Numbered from the stretch's first letter, positions 9,380 to 18,878 are shown. The stretch: 64,000 nucleotides of DNA from Marine Group I thaumarchaeote (GCA_013390785.1 JACASW010000006.1:1-64000), one strand, 5' to 3'. The notes: generated by a model not told the origin, from the sequence alone. Program-made: numbers and translations.

Positions 9380-9409
9380 TTATATTCTAATTTTTTTACT
9401 TGTGTTTGA

Positions 9410-9481
9410 AGCCCGGTAGTGTAGTGGCAAGCATAGGGGCCCCTGGAGCCTTTGACCTCGGTTCGAGTCCGGGCCGGGCTA
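9410..9481 (+). tRNA. tRNA-Gln (anticodon CTG), with C at position 33
   Basis: A 72-nt cloverleaf. The acceptor AGCCCGG (9410-9416) pairs with CCGGGCT (9474-9480), and the discriminator is A9481. The D-stem is GTGT/GCAT. The anticodon stem GGGGC/GCCTT contains two G-T pairs and closes a 7-nt loop CCCTGGA (9441-9447), giving anticodon CTG at 9443-9445. The T-arm is CTCGG/CCGGG with loop TTCGAGT. The AGCCCGG acceptor matches archaeal tRNA-Gln. The odd point is C, not T, at position 33 (9442). No intron is seen. Confidence 0.85.
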
Positions 9482-9483
9482 AA

Positions 9484-10080
9484 TTATCTAGATGCTTGAG
9501 CTATTCGCTCCAATTCATTTTTTTTCTTAACAGAAGGAGCAGTAGGATCATTATTAGCTGAAAGAATTAGATGTTCAGCCAAAAATTCCTCGATTGCTTT
9601 TGGATTAGAAAATGTTGATTCCTTTACCCCATCAGCAATAAATCTCAATGCAAGATCAACTCTTCTTATTGGCGATACATCTACAGATACATGATATACC
9701 GTTCCACCGTATACAATTCTGGTAGTATCTTCATTTGGTGCAGAGTTTTCAACAGCACGAACTAAAATTTCAATTGGGTTTTTTCCTGTTTTTTGATAAA
9801 TTATTTCAAATGCTGCCTTTGCAACATTGTAACCATGAATTTTTTTTCCTGCCATTCTGCCAGTATTTTTAGCATATTTTTTACCGAAGTGCATCATTTT
9901 ATTTACTAATCGTTCAACAATGTTAACATCAGCTTTATTGAATCGTTTTAATGCTGAACGTCCAAAATCCATTGGGAATGTTGTTTCTTTTAGAGATATG
10001 GATGTTTTAAGACCAGGATCTTTTATTTCGATTTGAGATATATCCCATTTTCTAAAGAGCAAAATGTTTTGTTCTGTCAT
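9484..10080 (-). CDS. rps7: Small ribosomal subunit protein S7
   Basis: A 198-residue archaeal S7, which nucleates assembly of the 30S head and contacts mRNA and tRNA at the E site. The conserved region PMDFGRSALKRFNKADVNIVERL and the VSPIRRVDLALRFIADG segment are present. It is the last gene of the rpoH-rpoB-rpoA-rpl30e-nusA-rps12-rps7 series, with only 4 bp separating it from rps12. Its stop is 2 bp from the end of the convergent tRNA-Gln. Confidence 0.97.
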   Translation of the reverse strand: MTEQNILLFRKWDISQIEIKDPGLKTSISLKETTFPMDFGRSALKRFNKADVNIVERLVNKMMHFGKKYAKNTGRMAGKKIHGYNVAKAAFEIIYQKTGKNPIEILVRAVENSAPNEDTTRIVYGGTVYHVSVDVSPIRRVDLALRFIADGVKESTFSNPKAIEEFLAEHLILSANNDPTAPSVKKKNELERIAQASR

Positions 10081-10084
10081 TTTT

Positions 10085-10522
10085 CTATCTTCTTGGTTTT
10101 TCTTTCTTACCTATGACTAGTTGTTTTAGTGATGTACCGTTTACTTTGTAAACCTTGTATCGTACTCCAGGAATATCTCCCATGGCACCACCTTGGGTAG
10201 CACCCATCCCCTCAATATGTACTTCATCGTGTTCATCGATAAAATTCATTGCACCGTCTCGTGGTAAAAATGCAGTTACAGTTTTTCCATTCTTAATTAA
10301 TTGAACACGTACACATTTTCTAACGGCAGAGTTTGGTTGTTTTGCCTCAACACCAACTTTTTCCAAAACAATTCCTCTTCCTTGAGGAGCACCACCTAAT
10401 GGATTAGATTTTTTATTCAAGCCCAATTCTCTCCGCTTATATGTTGATATTGACCACCGTTGACGCTTCTTCTTCATCTTCAAAATTCTTCCCGCAAACA
10501 AACCTAGTGGTGATTTTGCCAT
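10085..10522 (-). CDS. rps12: Small ribosomal subunit protein S12
   Basis: A 145-residue archaeal/eukaryotic-type S12 (S23e-like), part of the decoding centre. The conserved [15 protein letters not shown] loop and the downstream AFLPRDG and [10 protein letters not shown] segments are visible. Short spacers (3 bp to nusA, 4 bp to rps7) indicate tight operon organisation. Confidence 0.97.
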   Translation of the reverse strand: MAKSPLGLFAGRILKMKKKRQRWSISTYKRRELGLNKKSNPLGGAPQGRGIVLEKVGVEAKQPNSAVRKCVRVQLIKNGKTVTAFLPRDGAMNFIDEHDEVHIEGMGATQGGAMGDIPGVRYKVYKVNGTSLKQLVIGKKEKPRR

Positions 10523-10525
10523 GTC

Positions 10526-10990
10526 TTAGATCTCCAATTGCGTCATTTCTGGACTATTTATTAGAACATTTGAAATATTGAAATATCTTTTAGCGAACAG
10601 TCTAGCCTTCTCAGCATTACGTCCCTCACGACCAACAACTAGACCTTTCTTACCATGATCAACAATTACAATTGCATGTGATGATCCGTCTGCCTTTGTA
10701 TCAATTTTCACTTCTTTGACAAATTTAGGATTTAAAATATTTTTCAAAAATTTTACTGGATCATCAAAGTGTTCTACCAATTCAACATTACGTTTTAAAA
10801 TATTTTGTAAGGACTTTATGTTAGAACCACCCTTGCCAATAGCAAGACCCATTTTACCTTCATTTACCACAAAAATTATCCTGTCTTGCTTCTCATCATC
10901 CAAACAATCACGAGCAGTTGCCTTCGTGACATTTTGAAAAAGTGAAATCAAACGCATTTGATCTGTTGATAATTTTATTGATTGTGTCAT
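10526..10990 (-). CDS. nusA: NusA-like transcription factor, two KH domains only
   Basis: A 154-residue archaeal NusA, consisting of two KH RNA-binding domains without the N-terminal domain of bacterial NusA. The first KH loop is AIGKGGSNIK (near residue 52) and the second VVGREGRNAEKA. It is expected to bind nascent RNA and affect elongation or termination. Its position after rpl30e and before rps12 is the archaeal standard. A 92-bp gap upstream contains its own promoter-like module (see 11024-11070), so it may be transcribed separately from the RNA polymerase genes. Confidence 0.95.
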   Translation of the reverse strand: MTQSIKLSTDQMRLISLFQNVTKATARDCLDDEKQDRIIFVVNEGKMGLAIGKGGSNIKSLQNILKRNVELVEHFDDPVKFLKNILNPKFVKEVKIDTKADGSSHAIVIVDHGKKGLVVGREGRNAEKARLFAKRYFNISNVLINSPEMTQLEI

Positions 10991-11023
10991 GATATTGTAT
11001 TAGTCAAACTATTTTTTTGTCTC

Positions 11024-11060
11024 ATTTAAACCATGATTGAACATCATAACACAGTTATAG
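11024..11060 (-). promoter_or_regulatory. Promoter module upstream of nusA, shared with the ferredoxin gene
   Basis: Read on the minus strand this 37-bp block has a palindrome-like site (positions 11033-11047; arms ATGATT and ATCAT around GAA) followed directly by GGTTTAAAT, a BRE/TATA-like box centred about 37 nt before the nusA ATG. The same block, with two mismatches, lies at 55822-55858 at nearly the same distance from the ferredoxin start. A further 9-bp inverted repeat, AAACCATGA (11028-11036) and TCATGGTTT (11062-11070), brackets the site here. It is probably a regulated promoter; the binding protein is unknown. Confidence 0.65.
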
Positions 11061-11082
11061 TTCATGGTTTATTACCTCAAAA

Positions 11083-11394
11083 TTATTTTTTTTCATATTC
11101 TTTTAAAATGGCTTGTATGTTTGTATTAGATAACGAACTGAGTGAAATTGCTGATACACGAAACTGTAACCCACATAGTTTTCCTAGTGCTACAGATGTA
11201 TCATTAAAGTGCAACAAAGGTACGTTATCATTCTGTGCACTTTCCTCTATTTTTTTAGATGTTTCACCAGGGACTGATTGAGAAATTACAACTAATTTAC
11301 TATTTTTCATGGAAGAAATGATTTGCTTTGTACCAAGAGTACGTTTTCTTTCTTTAATTGCGTCTGTTAATGCTTTTTCTAATAGTTTTGCCAT
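11083..11394 (-). CDS. rpl30e: Large ribosomal subunit protein L30e
   Basis: A 103-residue member of the L7Ae/L30e/S12e family of RNA-binding proteins. The family core is visible (KLVVISQSVP, then LLHFNDTSVALGKLCG). It lies between rpoA and nusA, as in other archaeal RNA polymerase operons, 6 bp after the rpoA stop. Confidence 0.93.
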   Translation of the reverse strand: MAKLLEKALTDAIKERKRTLGTKQIISSMKNSKLVVISQSVPGETSKKIEESAQNDNVPLLHFNDTSVALGKLCGLQFRVSAISLSSLSNTNIQAILKEYEKK

Positions 11395-11400
11395 ACCAGA

Positions 11401-14400
11401 TCATTTTTTTGTATTGGATTTCATAAATATATCGACTGTTCCGCTGCCAATTGGTATTTGGCTTCCAACTATTACATTCTCAGTGATTCCTTTTAATTCT
11501 TCAATTTCTCCTAGTTTTGCAGCATTTGCAATTGTAGGCACAGTTATTTCAAAAGCTGCCCTTGCAAGAACACTATTTTTTTTGCCTGCAATACCATGAC
11601 GACCAATTTGTTGAAGGTCACCCTTATGGCACATTAAATCAGCCACCAACATAAGATATCGCATGTCAACTTCTAATCCTTGGTTTTCTAGTGTTGCTTT
11701 AAGTTCATTAATCAAAGCATTTCTTGCTGCTTCGATTCCTAAGGTTTCTCCAATTTCAAACACATTATTTGTTCTAACATTATTCTTCTCAACTCCTTTA
11801 ACTGAAAGTACCTTGGCTAGATTTGAACCAGTTGTTTGAATTAACCACTCACCATTTTCTTCCTTGAGGGTTAGACGTTCTATAGTTGGTACACCTTTTA
11901 CTGTGGTTTTGAGTATCTTATTTCGTAAAGCCACCACAGTAGGAGCATCAGATTCAACTTCTAGTTGTAAAGTGATTTTGTTATTATCATGTTTTAGTTT
12001 GAATTTTTTGTTCGATTCTAAAGCAGATATTATATCTTCTAATGTACATCCTCGATTTTTTAGTCTAGCACTATCAACGTTAAGTATTATTTTAGTTTGA
12101 TAATCGGTTTCTACTGGATGAATTATCAAATCCCTAACTGCCGTTTCTAAGATTTCTTTAGCTGTTTGAATTGCCTTTTCTTTAGAAGATTTTGAATCTT
12201 TATCAAGATAAATATCCATTGAAGGAGTGGATGGTTTTTTACGTGCGTCAACCAATTCAATAATTCTTGGGAGACCAAGAGTTACATTTTTCTCAGCAAT
12301 TCCAGCAGTATGAAAAGTTCTAAGTGTCATTTGGGTACCAGGTTCTCCAATAGATTGTGCGGTAACAATACCAACCGCCTGTCCAGGTTCAACTTGTGAT
12401 TTATCATATAATTCAAGACCCTTTTTACAAACATTTTCCAATCCTGCTTTGGATAGTTTAGATGCACGTAATGCATCAGTTACCATTGAAGTCAATCTTG
12501 TGTTAAACGTCTTTGTATATTTTTTAGATATAGTATTTATCTCATCTTTGGTTGCTTTGCTACCAGTATCTATGATTGATTCAGATTCAACTAGTCGATT
12601 AATGTTAAAAGCTTCTCCATGATCACTTTTTGCTACATCTATTCCATCTTCACCATACAAAAATTGTATAATATGCCCATGAGGATCTCTGACAGTTCCA
12701 TCGTATTCTAATCTAATATGCTCAAGTGCATTGATCAGCCTTCTCTGCATATATCCACTTTGTTGCGTTCTAACTGCTGTATCAACTAGCCCCTCTCTTC
12801 CACCCATAGCATGGAAGAAAAATTCTAAGACAGAAAGACCATCACGAAAGTTAGATTTTACAAATCCATGAGAATCAGGATTTTCATCATATTCTGCAAA
12901 GTGAGCAAGAGTACGATTATCATAACCTGTATGCAACCTTTTTCCCCGTCTAGATTGTTGACCCAATGCGCCCGCCATTTGACCAACATTCAATGCAGAA
13001 CCTCTAGCACCAGTGGTTGCCATGATTTTGCCTGCGTTATCATCTGCAAGATTTGAATTTGCAGTAATGCCTGCTCTGTCTCTAGCTTTACCAAGTTCGT
13101 ATGTGATTAGTGCTTCCGCTGTTTCAGCAATAGTCATTCCTCGAATTGATGTTAGTGTTCCTTTATTTTTTTGTGCTGTAATATCGCTAACCTTATCATA
13201 TGTTTCTTTTAAATCGGTAAGAATTGCTCCCCTATCTTTCTCGGAAAGTTCCAGGTCAGAATAACCATAACTAAATCCATAATCGGTGATAAACTGTTTT
13301 ATTATGATAAGAACGGAGTTTAGAAATTTCTTTGCTTTTTCATTTCCATAGTCTTTTGCAATTCTATGCAAAACACTTTCTGGTTCTTCTGCACCAATAG
13401 ATGATTTATCTATCACGCCACTAATCAATTCACCATTTTTAATCACTATATCTTTCGATGTACCATTTGTTCCCTTTGACCATTTAGAAGTCAATATTAA
13501 ATTAAAATCAGAGGGAAGGAAAATAGAAAATAACTGCTTTCCTGTATAAAGTGAGCCATTTTTATTGTTGACTTTTGGTTCGGGTAGTTTTCCATCATAG
13601 CCACCTAGCATTGCAAGATTAGCAAATTCTTGTTTTGTTAATGTAGTATCATCTTTAGTAAGAAGATATGCGCCTGTGATGAAGTCACGAAGAGCACCAA
13701 TGATTGGACCACCAAATCTTGGAGAAATCAATTGTTCTTGCACCCGCATTAACAGTATCGCCTCAGCCCTAGCCTCTTCACTTTGTGGTATGTGTAGATT
13801 CATTTCATCACCATCAAAATCAGCATTATATGGTGGACATACAGAAGGATGTAATCGGAAAGTTTTCCCAGGCAGCACACGAACGTGGTGAGCCATTATA
13901 GACATTTGGTGAAGTGATGGTTGTCTATTAAACAATACAACATCACCATGATTCAGATGTCTTTCCACCAAGTATCCAATCTCAAGAGAATCTGCGATGA
14001 TTGAACGGTCTTCTACAAAATCTAGTCTGATTTTAACTCCATCAGGTCTTACAATATAATTAACTCCAGGCCACGTACTAGGTCCATTGATAACTAATTT
14101 TTTTAGTTTTTCAATGTTCCATTCAGTGACAATTTCAGGAATTGTGAGTTTAGTTGCAACAGCTTCAGGAACACCAACTTCGCCCAAATCTAAGTTAGGA
14201 TCAGGAGAAATTACAGTTCGGCTGGAAAAATCAACTCGTTTTCCAGACAGTGATCCTCTGAAACGACCCTCTTTACCTTTCAATCTTTGTGTTAATGTTT
14301 TCAGAGGTCTGCCAGAACGGTGATGAGCCTGTGGAATACCTGAAACCTCATTATCAAAATAAGTTGTAGTATGATATTGAAGTAGATCAACAAGGTCTTG

Positions 14401-15195
14401 CACTATTAGTGGAGGTGTTCCAGCCTCTTTGCTTTCTTTAAGTCGCTGATTTACTCTAATAATATCTACCATTTTATGAGTTAGATCATCTTCAGATCTT
14501 ATCCCAGTTTCAAGTATGATAGAAGGTCTAACAGTAACAGGTGGTACAGGCATTGCTTGTAAAATAAACCATTCAGGTCTTGCAGTTGCAATATTATAAT
14601 TTAACAAATCAAGATCTGCATCAATAATTTGAGAAAATCGTTCTCTGATTGTAACTGGTAGTAATCTGTTTTCTCCAAGGTCAGTTTTTTCTATGAATAT
14701 TGTTGGCTTTGTGAAAATAAGTTCGTATTGTGATTTTCCACAATGCGGACATTCTTTTGCTTTTTTTGCTTTTTCAAGTATTTGTTCCGGAATACGTTTC
14801 TGTGATACCACAGTATATGATGCACGATTTGTTTTAATTTTTAAGAATACGTCAAGAGCTTCCTGAGGAACTTTTAATCTTGAACAAGATCTGCATGTCG
14901 CAACCAACAGCTTGTGAATATTATCAATAAATGCGATATGTAATATAGGTTCTGCAAGTTCTATATGTCCAAAATGACCTGGACATCGAGCAGAAGTATT
15001 GCCACAAGTTAGACATTTTTGTCCAGGTTCTAAGGTTCCAAGACGTCCATCCATCAATCCACCCTGTACTGCCATACCATCTTCATCATAAGTCTCAGGA
15101 GCAGTAATTTCGGCAACTGAATATTTTCTAACCTCATTTGGTGACCAAACACAAAATTTAATCCCGGCAATAGTTTTTACTGTTTGAATAGACAT
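11401..15195 (-). CDS. rpoA: DNA-directed RNA polymerase subunit A, undivided (A'+A'')
   Basis: The largest RNA polymerase subunit, 1264 residues in one gene. A zinc site is formed by C61, C64, C71 and H74. The catalytic NADFDGD motif sits at residues 457-463, with Mg-binding D459, D461 and D463. The A'' part follows at about 880 onward, with the trigger-loop region QSIGEPGTQMTLRTFH. Most archaea split this subunit into two genes; an intact one is a recognised thaumarchaeal trait and the best taxonomic marker here. The ATG overlaps the last base of the rpoB stop. No frameshift is seen. Confidence 0.98.
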   Translation of the reverse strand: MSIQTVKTIAGIKFCVWSPNEVRKYSVAEITAPETYDEDGMAVQGGLMDGRLGTLEPGQKCLTCGNTSARCPGHFGHIELAEPILHIAFIDNIHKLLVATCRSCSRLKVPQEALDVFLKIKTNRASYTVVSQKRIPEQILEKAKKAKECPHCGKSQYELIFTKPTIFIEKTDLGENRLLPVTIRERFSQIIDADLDLLNYNIATARPEWFILQAMPVPPVTVRPSIILETGIRSEDDLTHKMVDIIRVNQRLKESKEAGTPPLIVQDLVDLLQYHTTTYFDNEVSGIPQAHHRSGRPLKTLTQRLKGKEGRFRGSLSGKRVDFSSRTVISPDPNLDLGEVGVPEAVATKLTIPEIVTEWNIEKLKKLVINGPSTWPGVNYIVRPDGVKIRLDFVEDRSIIADSLEIGYLVERHLNHGDVVLFNRQPSLHQMSIMAHHVRVLPGKTFRLHPSVCPPYNADFDGDEMNLHIPQSEEARAEAILLMRVQEQLISPRFGGPIIGALRDFITGAYLLTKDDTTLTKQEFANLAMLGGYDGKLPEPKVNNKNGSLYTGKQLFSIFLPSDFNLILTSKWSKGTNGTSKDIVIKNGELISGVIDKSSIGAEEPESVLHRIAKDYGNEKAKKFLNSVLIIIKQFITDYGFSYGYSDLELSEKDRGAILTDLKETYDKVSDITAQKNKGTLTSIRGMTIAETAEALITYELGKARDRAGITANSNLADDNAGKIMATTGARGSALNVGQMAGALGQQSRRGKRLHTGYDNRTLAHFAEYDENPDSHGFVKSNFRDGLSVLEFFFHAMGGREGLVDTAVRTQQSGYMQRRLINALEHIRLEYDGTVRDPHGHIIQFLYGEDGIDVAKSDHGEAFNINRLVESESIIDTGSKATKDEINTISKKYTKTFNTRLTSMVTDALRASKLSKAGLENVCKKGLELYDKSQVEPGQAVGIVTAQSIGEPGTQMTLRTFHTAGIAEKNVTLGLPRIIELVDARKKPSTPSMDIYLDKDSKSSKEKAIQTAKEILETAVRDLIIHPVETDYQTKIILNVDSARLKNRGCTLEDIISALESNKKFKLKHDNNKITLQLEVESDAPTVVALRNKILKTTVKGVPTIERLTLKEENGEWLIQTTGSNLAKVLSVKGVEKNNVRTNNVFEIGETLGIEAARNALINELKATLENQGLEVDMRYLMLVADLMCHKGDLQQIGRHGIAGKKNSVLARAAFEITVPTIANAAKLGEIEELKGITENVIVGSQIPIGSGTVDIFMKSNTKK

Positions 15196-18100
15196 TACAC
15201 TTTCTCCTTAATCAACAAACGTGGTGCAATATTGAGACTGGACATTTCCTGTAATAATAGTTTGAATGCATATGCTACAGATACAGAACTGACTTTTCCC
15301 TTATCACCACAAATTCTGCAATAATATCTTCTTTGCTTAACATCATGATATGCCACAACACCACATCGTTCGCATACAAATATGTCAGATTTATCAGATT
15401 CGTCAAGCAATCTATCTTTGAGAATCATAGAAGCACCATAGGCGATTAGACAATCCCTTTCCATTTCTCCAAATCTTAAACCACCTCCACGTGCTCTACC
15501 TTCAGTAGGTTGTTTAGTTAACATCTGAACTTGTCCACGTGCACGTGCATGTATCTTATCTGCAACCATATGATGTAATTTTTGATAATAAACCACCCCA
15601 AGAAACACCTCGACTGGAAAACGTTTACCTGTTCTACCATCATACATTATTTCCTTACCAGAATACTTGAATCCTGCATCCTCCATCACACCCTTTACAT
15701 CTTCCATCTTCTCACCAACAAAAGCAGATGCATCGACCTTTTTGCCTCGTATTGCAGCTGCCTTACCAGTTATTGATTCCATCATCATGCCAACCGTCAT
15801 TCTTGATGGAAATGCATGAGGGTTAATCAGAACGTCAGGTGATATTCCATCAGCAGTGTATGGCAAGTCTTCAGCTTTAGCTAGTAAACCTATTACACCT
15901 TTCTGACCATGTCGTGAAGCAAATTTATCTCCTATTTCGGGAAGACGCATATCTCTAATTCTGACTTTGAACATTTTTCCACCTTCAGTTGATTGAGTTA
16001 AAACAGTAGTATCAACAACTCCTGATTCAGAAGGTCGTACTCCTATAGAGGTATCTCTTCTATATGGTCCCCTAGATTCTTGATCGCGGTATTCTTCCAT
16101 AAATCTAGGTGGACTAGTTTTACCTATGAGAATGTCACCACCAGATACACTAGATTCTGTTGCAACAATACCATCATCTTCCAACAAACGATATGATTTT
16201 TCACCTTTGTATCCACGAAGATTATCATCAGCGTTTGGAATCTCAAAATTATCGCGCATTCCGCCAGGGTATTGTTTTGATTCTGCTTCATAAATTCTAT
16301 AAAAAAACGTGCGTCCTAACCCTCTATCTACTGATGATTTACTCAAAACAATAGCGTCCTCAATATTGTATCCATCAAAAGGTAACACTGCAACCACACA
16401 ATTTTGTCCTGCAGGTCTTTTCTCTAGACCTAGAAGTCCCATAGCCTTTGTGGTAACAATAGGAGTTTGAGGATAGAGCATAGAGTGCTGTCTCACATAA
16501 GTACTAGTATTCATCATTGGTGTTGAAAAACCAAGACTCTGTTTGGCCATTGCAGACTCGTATGTATTACGTGGAGATTGATTATGTTCAGGATATGGTA
16601 TTATTGATGCACCAGCTCCTAAAATTGCTGAAGGGAAAATTTCGAGATGAGTATGCTTCTTAACGTGTTTTTCCTCAAATGTGATAAAGCAATTCTCTTC
16701 TTCATTTGCGTCTACAAGTTCAATTACACCCATACGAATTAAATCAGTCCACGAAACAAGCTTCTTTGTTATTTTATCAAGAAGATCTGGTGAAAATGTT
16801 GATTTGCCATCTTTTATTATAATAAGTGGACGCAAAACACGTCCAGCGTTACAGTTCACATATAGTCTCTTTGTGGCGTCTTCTTGTTCTGGTTGATGTA
16901 TAGATATCCCAATATGCGGATGAACTTTCGAGGATCTACGTAATTCACGTAAAGAATATGCCAATTTTTCTCCATCTTTATGAAAACCAATTAATTTTCC
17001 ATCAACAAAAACTCTAGTACCATCTTTTTTTGTCGAATCTTTAACTTCTGAGAAATGGGATGTTCCAATCTCATATAGTTTTTCAACAACCTCTTCTGAA
17101 GATACACTTACAGAAATTATTGCAGATAAAGCCAAATTCTTAACTAGACCACAATTAGATCCTTCTGGTGTTTCGCTGGGACAAAGTCTTCCAAAATGTG
17201 TAGAATGCAAATCTCTTGCTTCAAAATTGGGTTGAGTTCTGCTTAATGGTGACTGCACACGTCGTAGATGACTTATGGTAGACAAGTAATTTGTTCTATC
17301 AAGTAATTGTGTAACTCCAACTCTTCCACGTCCCCAATTCCCTGTTGCAATAGCATTGTTTAGCTTGTCAGTTATTATACCAGGACGAATTGCCGCACTA
17401 ACAGCATTGATTCCTCTTTTCTGACCAGAACGTTCAAGTTGATACTTCATATCTCGGACTAGATTTCTAAATGCAGTTCTAAATAAATCAGCCAACATCT
17501 GTCCTGCAAACTTGACAACCTTGTTACCGTAATGATCTTTGTCATCTGGTCGTATCCAACCTAGCTTTAATTCTAATAATTTACAAACAGCCTCACCCAA
17601 AAACTGTGTTTTCTCTTTTCTGTTTTCGGGTTGTTTACCTAAATGTGGAAGTAAGCCCCAATCCAGAAGTGTTTCCGCTCGCTTGATTTGAAATTCTTCT
17701 AACATACCAGGTGCTATTCTTTTACTGATGTATACAATCGCATCTTTTGATGTTGTAACATCTGTTTTTTCAAAAGAACTCTCTAATTCATTTTGTATGT
17801 CATCTACCATAGATACTGCTGATGCAATTTCTTTATCTGATTCTAGTCCAAGAGCACGCATTAAAGTAACTACTGGAATATCAACAGGTGAACCTGGTAT
17901 TCTTGCAACTACAAGTCCATCCTCTTTTAGTACTAATTCTAATTTTGCACGATAACCAACAATAGAAGAATAAACTTTTGCCTTGAATACTTTTTTGCCA
18001 CCTACTTTTTCAGCATCTACAATAATTTTATTGTATGACAAATCTTCTAATCCAACTATCACACGTTCAGATCCGTTTATGATGAAGTAGCCTCCAGGAT

Positions 18101-18539
18101 CATATGGATCTTCTGCATGATCAATTAGTTTTTGTTCTGAGAAATTTCGTAAAATACAAGCATCTGATTTTACCATTACTGGTATATCACCAATGTGAAT
18201 GAATCTAGTTTCAAGAGTTTTTCCATCTTCAATAACATTTGCTTCCAGCATCAAAGGTGCAATATATGAGACATTGCGCATACGTGCTTCTGCAGGAGTG
18301 ATGTGTGTGACAGAGCCATCAAGCTCCATCATTCTTGGCTGCTTGAATTGAATTCTACCTAATTGAATTTTGTATGGATATTCAGCATTTTCAATATCTA
18401 TATGATTAATCTCATCGATAATTTCCTGTAAACCTTTTTTCAAAAATTCGTCAAATGATGTAAGATGTTGTTTAGCAACCCCATCCCTAGTTAGAATATC
18501 ATTAATTATAACCCAACGCTTGTTTGTAGAATCAGTCAT
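15195..18539 (-). CDS. rpoB: DNA-directed RNA polymerase subunit B, undivided
   Basis: The second-largest catalytic subunit, 1114 residues as a single gene rather than the B'/B'' split of many euryarchaea. Landmarks are the fork/active-site segments CPSETPEGSNCGLVKN and RHGQKGVIG, and the C-terminal zinc site C1056, C1059, C1074, C1077. It overlaps rpoH by 4 bp upstream and rpoA by 1 bp downstream, which implies coupled translation of the core subunits. Confidence 0.98.
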   Translation of the reverse strand: MTDSTNKRWVIINDILTRDGVAKQHLTSFDEFLKKGLQEIIDEINHIDIENAEYPYKIQLGRIQFKQPRMMELDGSVTHITPAEARMRNVSYIAPLMLEANVIEDGKTLETRFIHIGDIPVMVKSDACILRNFSEQKLIDHAEDPYDPGGYFIINGSERVIVGLEDLSYNKIIVDAEKVGGKKVFKAKVYSSIVGYRAKLELVLKEDGLVVARIPGSPVDIPVVTLMRALGLESDKEIASAVSMVDDIQNELESSFEKTDVTTSKDAIVYISKRIAPGMLEEFQIKRAETLLDWGLLPHLGKQPENRKEKTQFLGEAVCKLLELKLGWIRPDDKDHYGNKVVKFAGQMLADLFRTAFRNLVRDMKYQLERSGQKRGINAVSAAIRPGIITDKLNNAIATGNWGRGRVGVTQLLDRTNYLSTISHLRRVQSPLSRTQPNFEARDLHSTHFGRLCPSETPEGSNCGLVKNLALSAIISVSVSSEEVVEKLYEIGTSHFSEVKDSTKKDGTRVFVDGKLIGFHKDGEKLAYSLRELRRSSKVHPHIGISIHQPEQEDATKRLYVNCNAGRVLRPLIIIKDGKSTFSPDLLDKITKKLVSWTDLIRMGVIELVDANEEENCFITFEEKHVKKHTHLEIFPSAILGAGASIIPYPEHNQSPRNTYESAMAKQSLGFSTPMMNTSTYVRQHSMLYPQTPIVTTKAMGLLGLEKRPAGQNCVVAVLPFDGYNIEDAIVLSKSSVDRGLGRTFFYRIYEAESKQYPGGMRDNFEIPNADDNLRGYKGEKSYRLLEDDGIVATESSVSGGDILIGKTSPPRFMEEYRDQESRGPYRRDTSIGVRPSESGVVDTTVLTQSTEGGKMFKVRIRDMRLPEIGDKFASRHGQKGVIGLLAKAEDLPYTADGISPDVLINPHAFPSRMTVGMMMESITGKAAAIRGKKVDASAFVGEKMEDVKGVMEDAGFKYSGKEIMYDGRTGKRFPVEVFLGVVYYQKLHHMVADKIHARARGQVQMLTKQPTEGRARGGGLRFGEMERDCLIAYGASMILKDRLLDESDKSDIFVCERCGVVAYHDVKQRRYYCRICGDKGKVSSVSVAYAFKLLLQEMSSLNIAPRLLIKEKV

Positions 18540-18787
18540 ACCTCAATCACATATCTATAATAGAAACTCTCTCCGGCAGTTGCACTTTTTCTGGTAATTT
18601 TTATCATATCACCAGGTTTTACACCAAGTCCAACAATAGCTGGATCATTAACAAAAATTAATGGTAATTCAATTGCTTTACAATGATATTTTTCTAACAC
18701 TTGTTCAGCTTCTTCTTTTATCATTATCTCATGTTTTGGGACTAGTATGTGATGAGGTGCTAGATTCATCTCCTTTTTAGTTACCAT
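18536..18787 (-). CDS. rpoH: DNA-directed RNA polymerase subunit H (RPB5-like)
   Basis: An 83-residue archaeal RpoH, equivalent to the C-terminal domain of eukaryotic RPB5. Conserved features include HHILVPKHEIM at about residues 12-22 and the GVKPGDMIKITRKS stretch. It is the first gene of the RNA polymerase operon; its TGA overlaps the rpoB start. The operon promoter lies in the 267-bp gap upstream. Confidence 0.96.
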   Translation of the reverse strand: MVTKKEMNLAPHHILVPKHEIMIKEEAEQVLEKYHCKAIELPLIFVNDPAIVGLGVKPGDMIKITRKSATAGESFYYRYVIEV

Positions 18788-18795
18788 TCCAAATC

Positions 18796-18878
18796 TCCGA
18801 GTATAATGTCAATTGGGGATGAGAATAAACAACACAAACAGCAAAAACCGGCCTTAGGTTAATATATATTTACTCGGA
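18796..18878. promoter_or_regulatory. RNA polymerase operon promoter with flanking inverted repeat
   Basis: On the minus strand a TATA-like stretch (AAATATATATT, about 18861-18873) lies roughly 80 nt before the rpoH start, giving an estimated leader near 50 nt. A perfect 8-bp inverted repeat, TCCGAGTA at 18796-18803 and TACTCGGA at 18871-18878, brackets the core promoter and leader. The remainder of the gap to the divergent PEFG gene at 19055 is A/T rich and holds that gene's own TATA-like box (ACATAAATAG, about 19022-19031); I see no other gene in it. Confidence 0.45.

Noticed and set aside
9443-9447. Reading the tRNA at 9410 as tRNA-Ser (anticodon GGA) because T would then be at position 33
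   Set aside because: That shift breaks the anticodon stem, and a serine tRNA should have a long variable arm, which is absent. The acceptor sequence fits tRNA-Gln.
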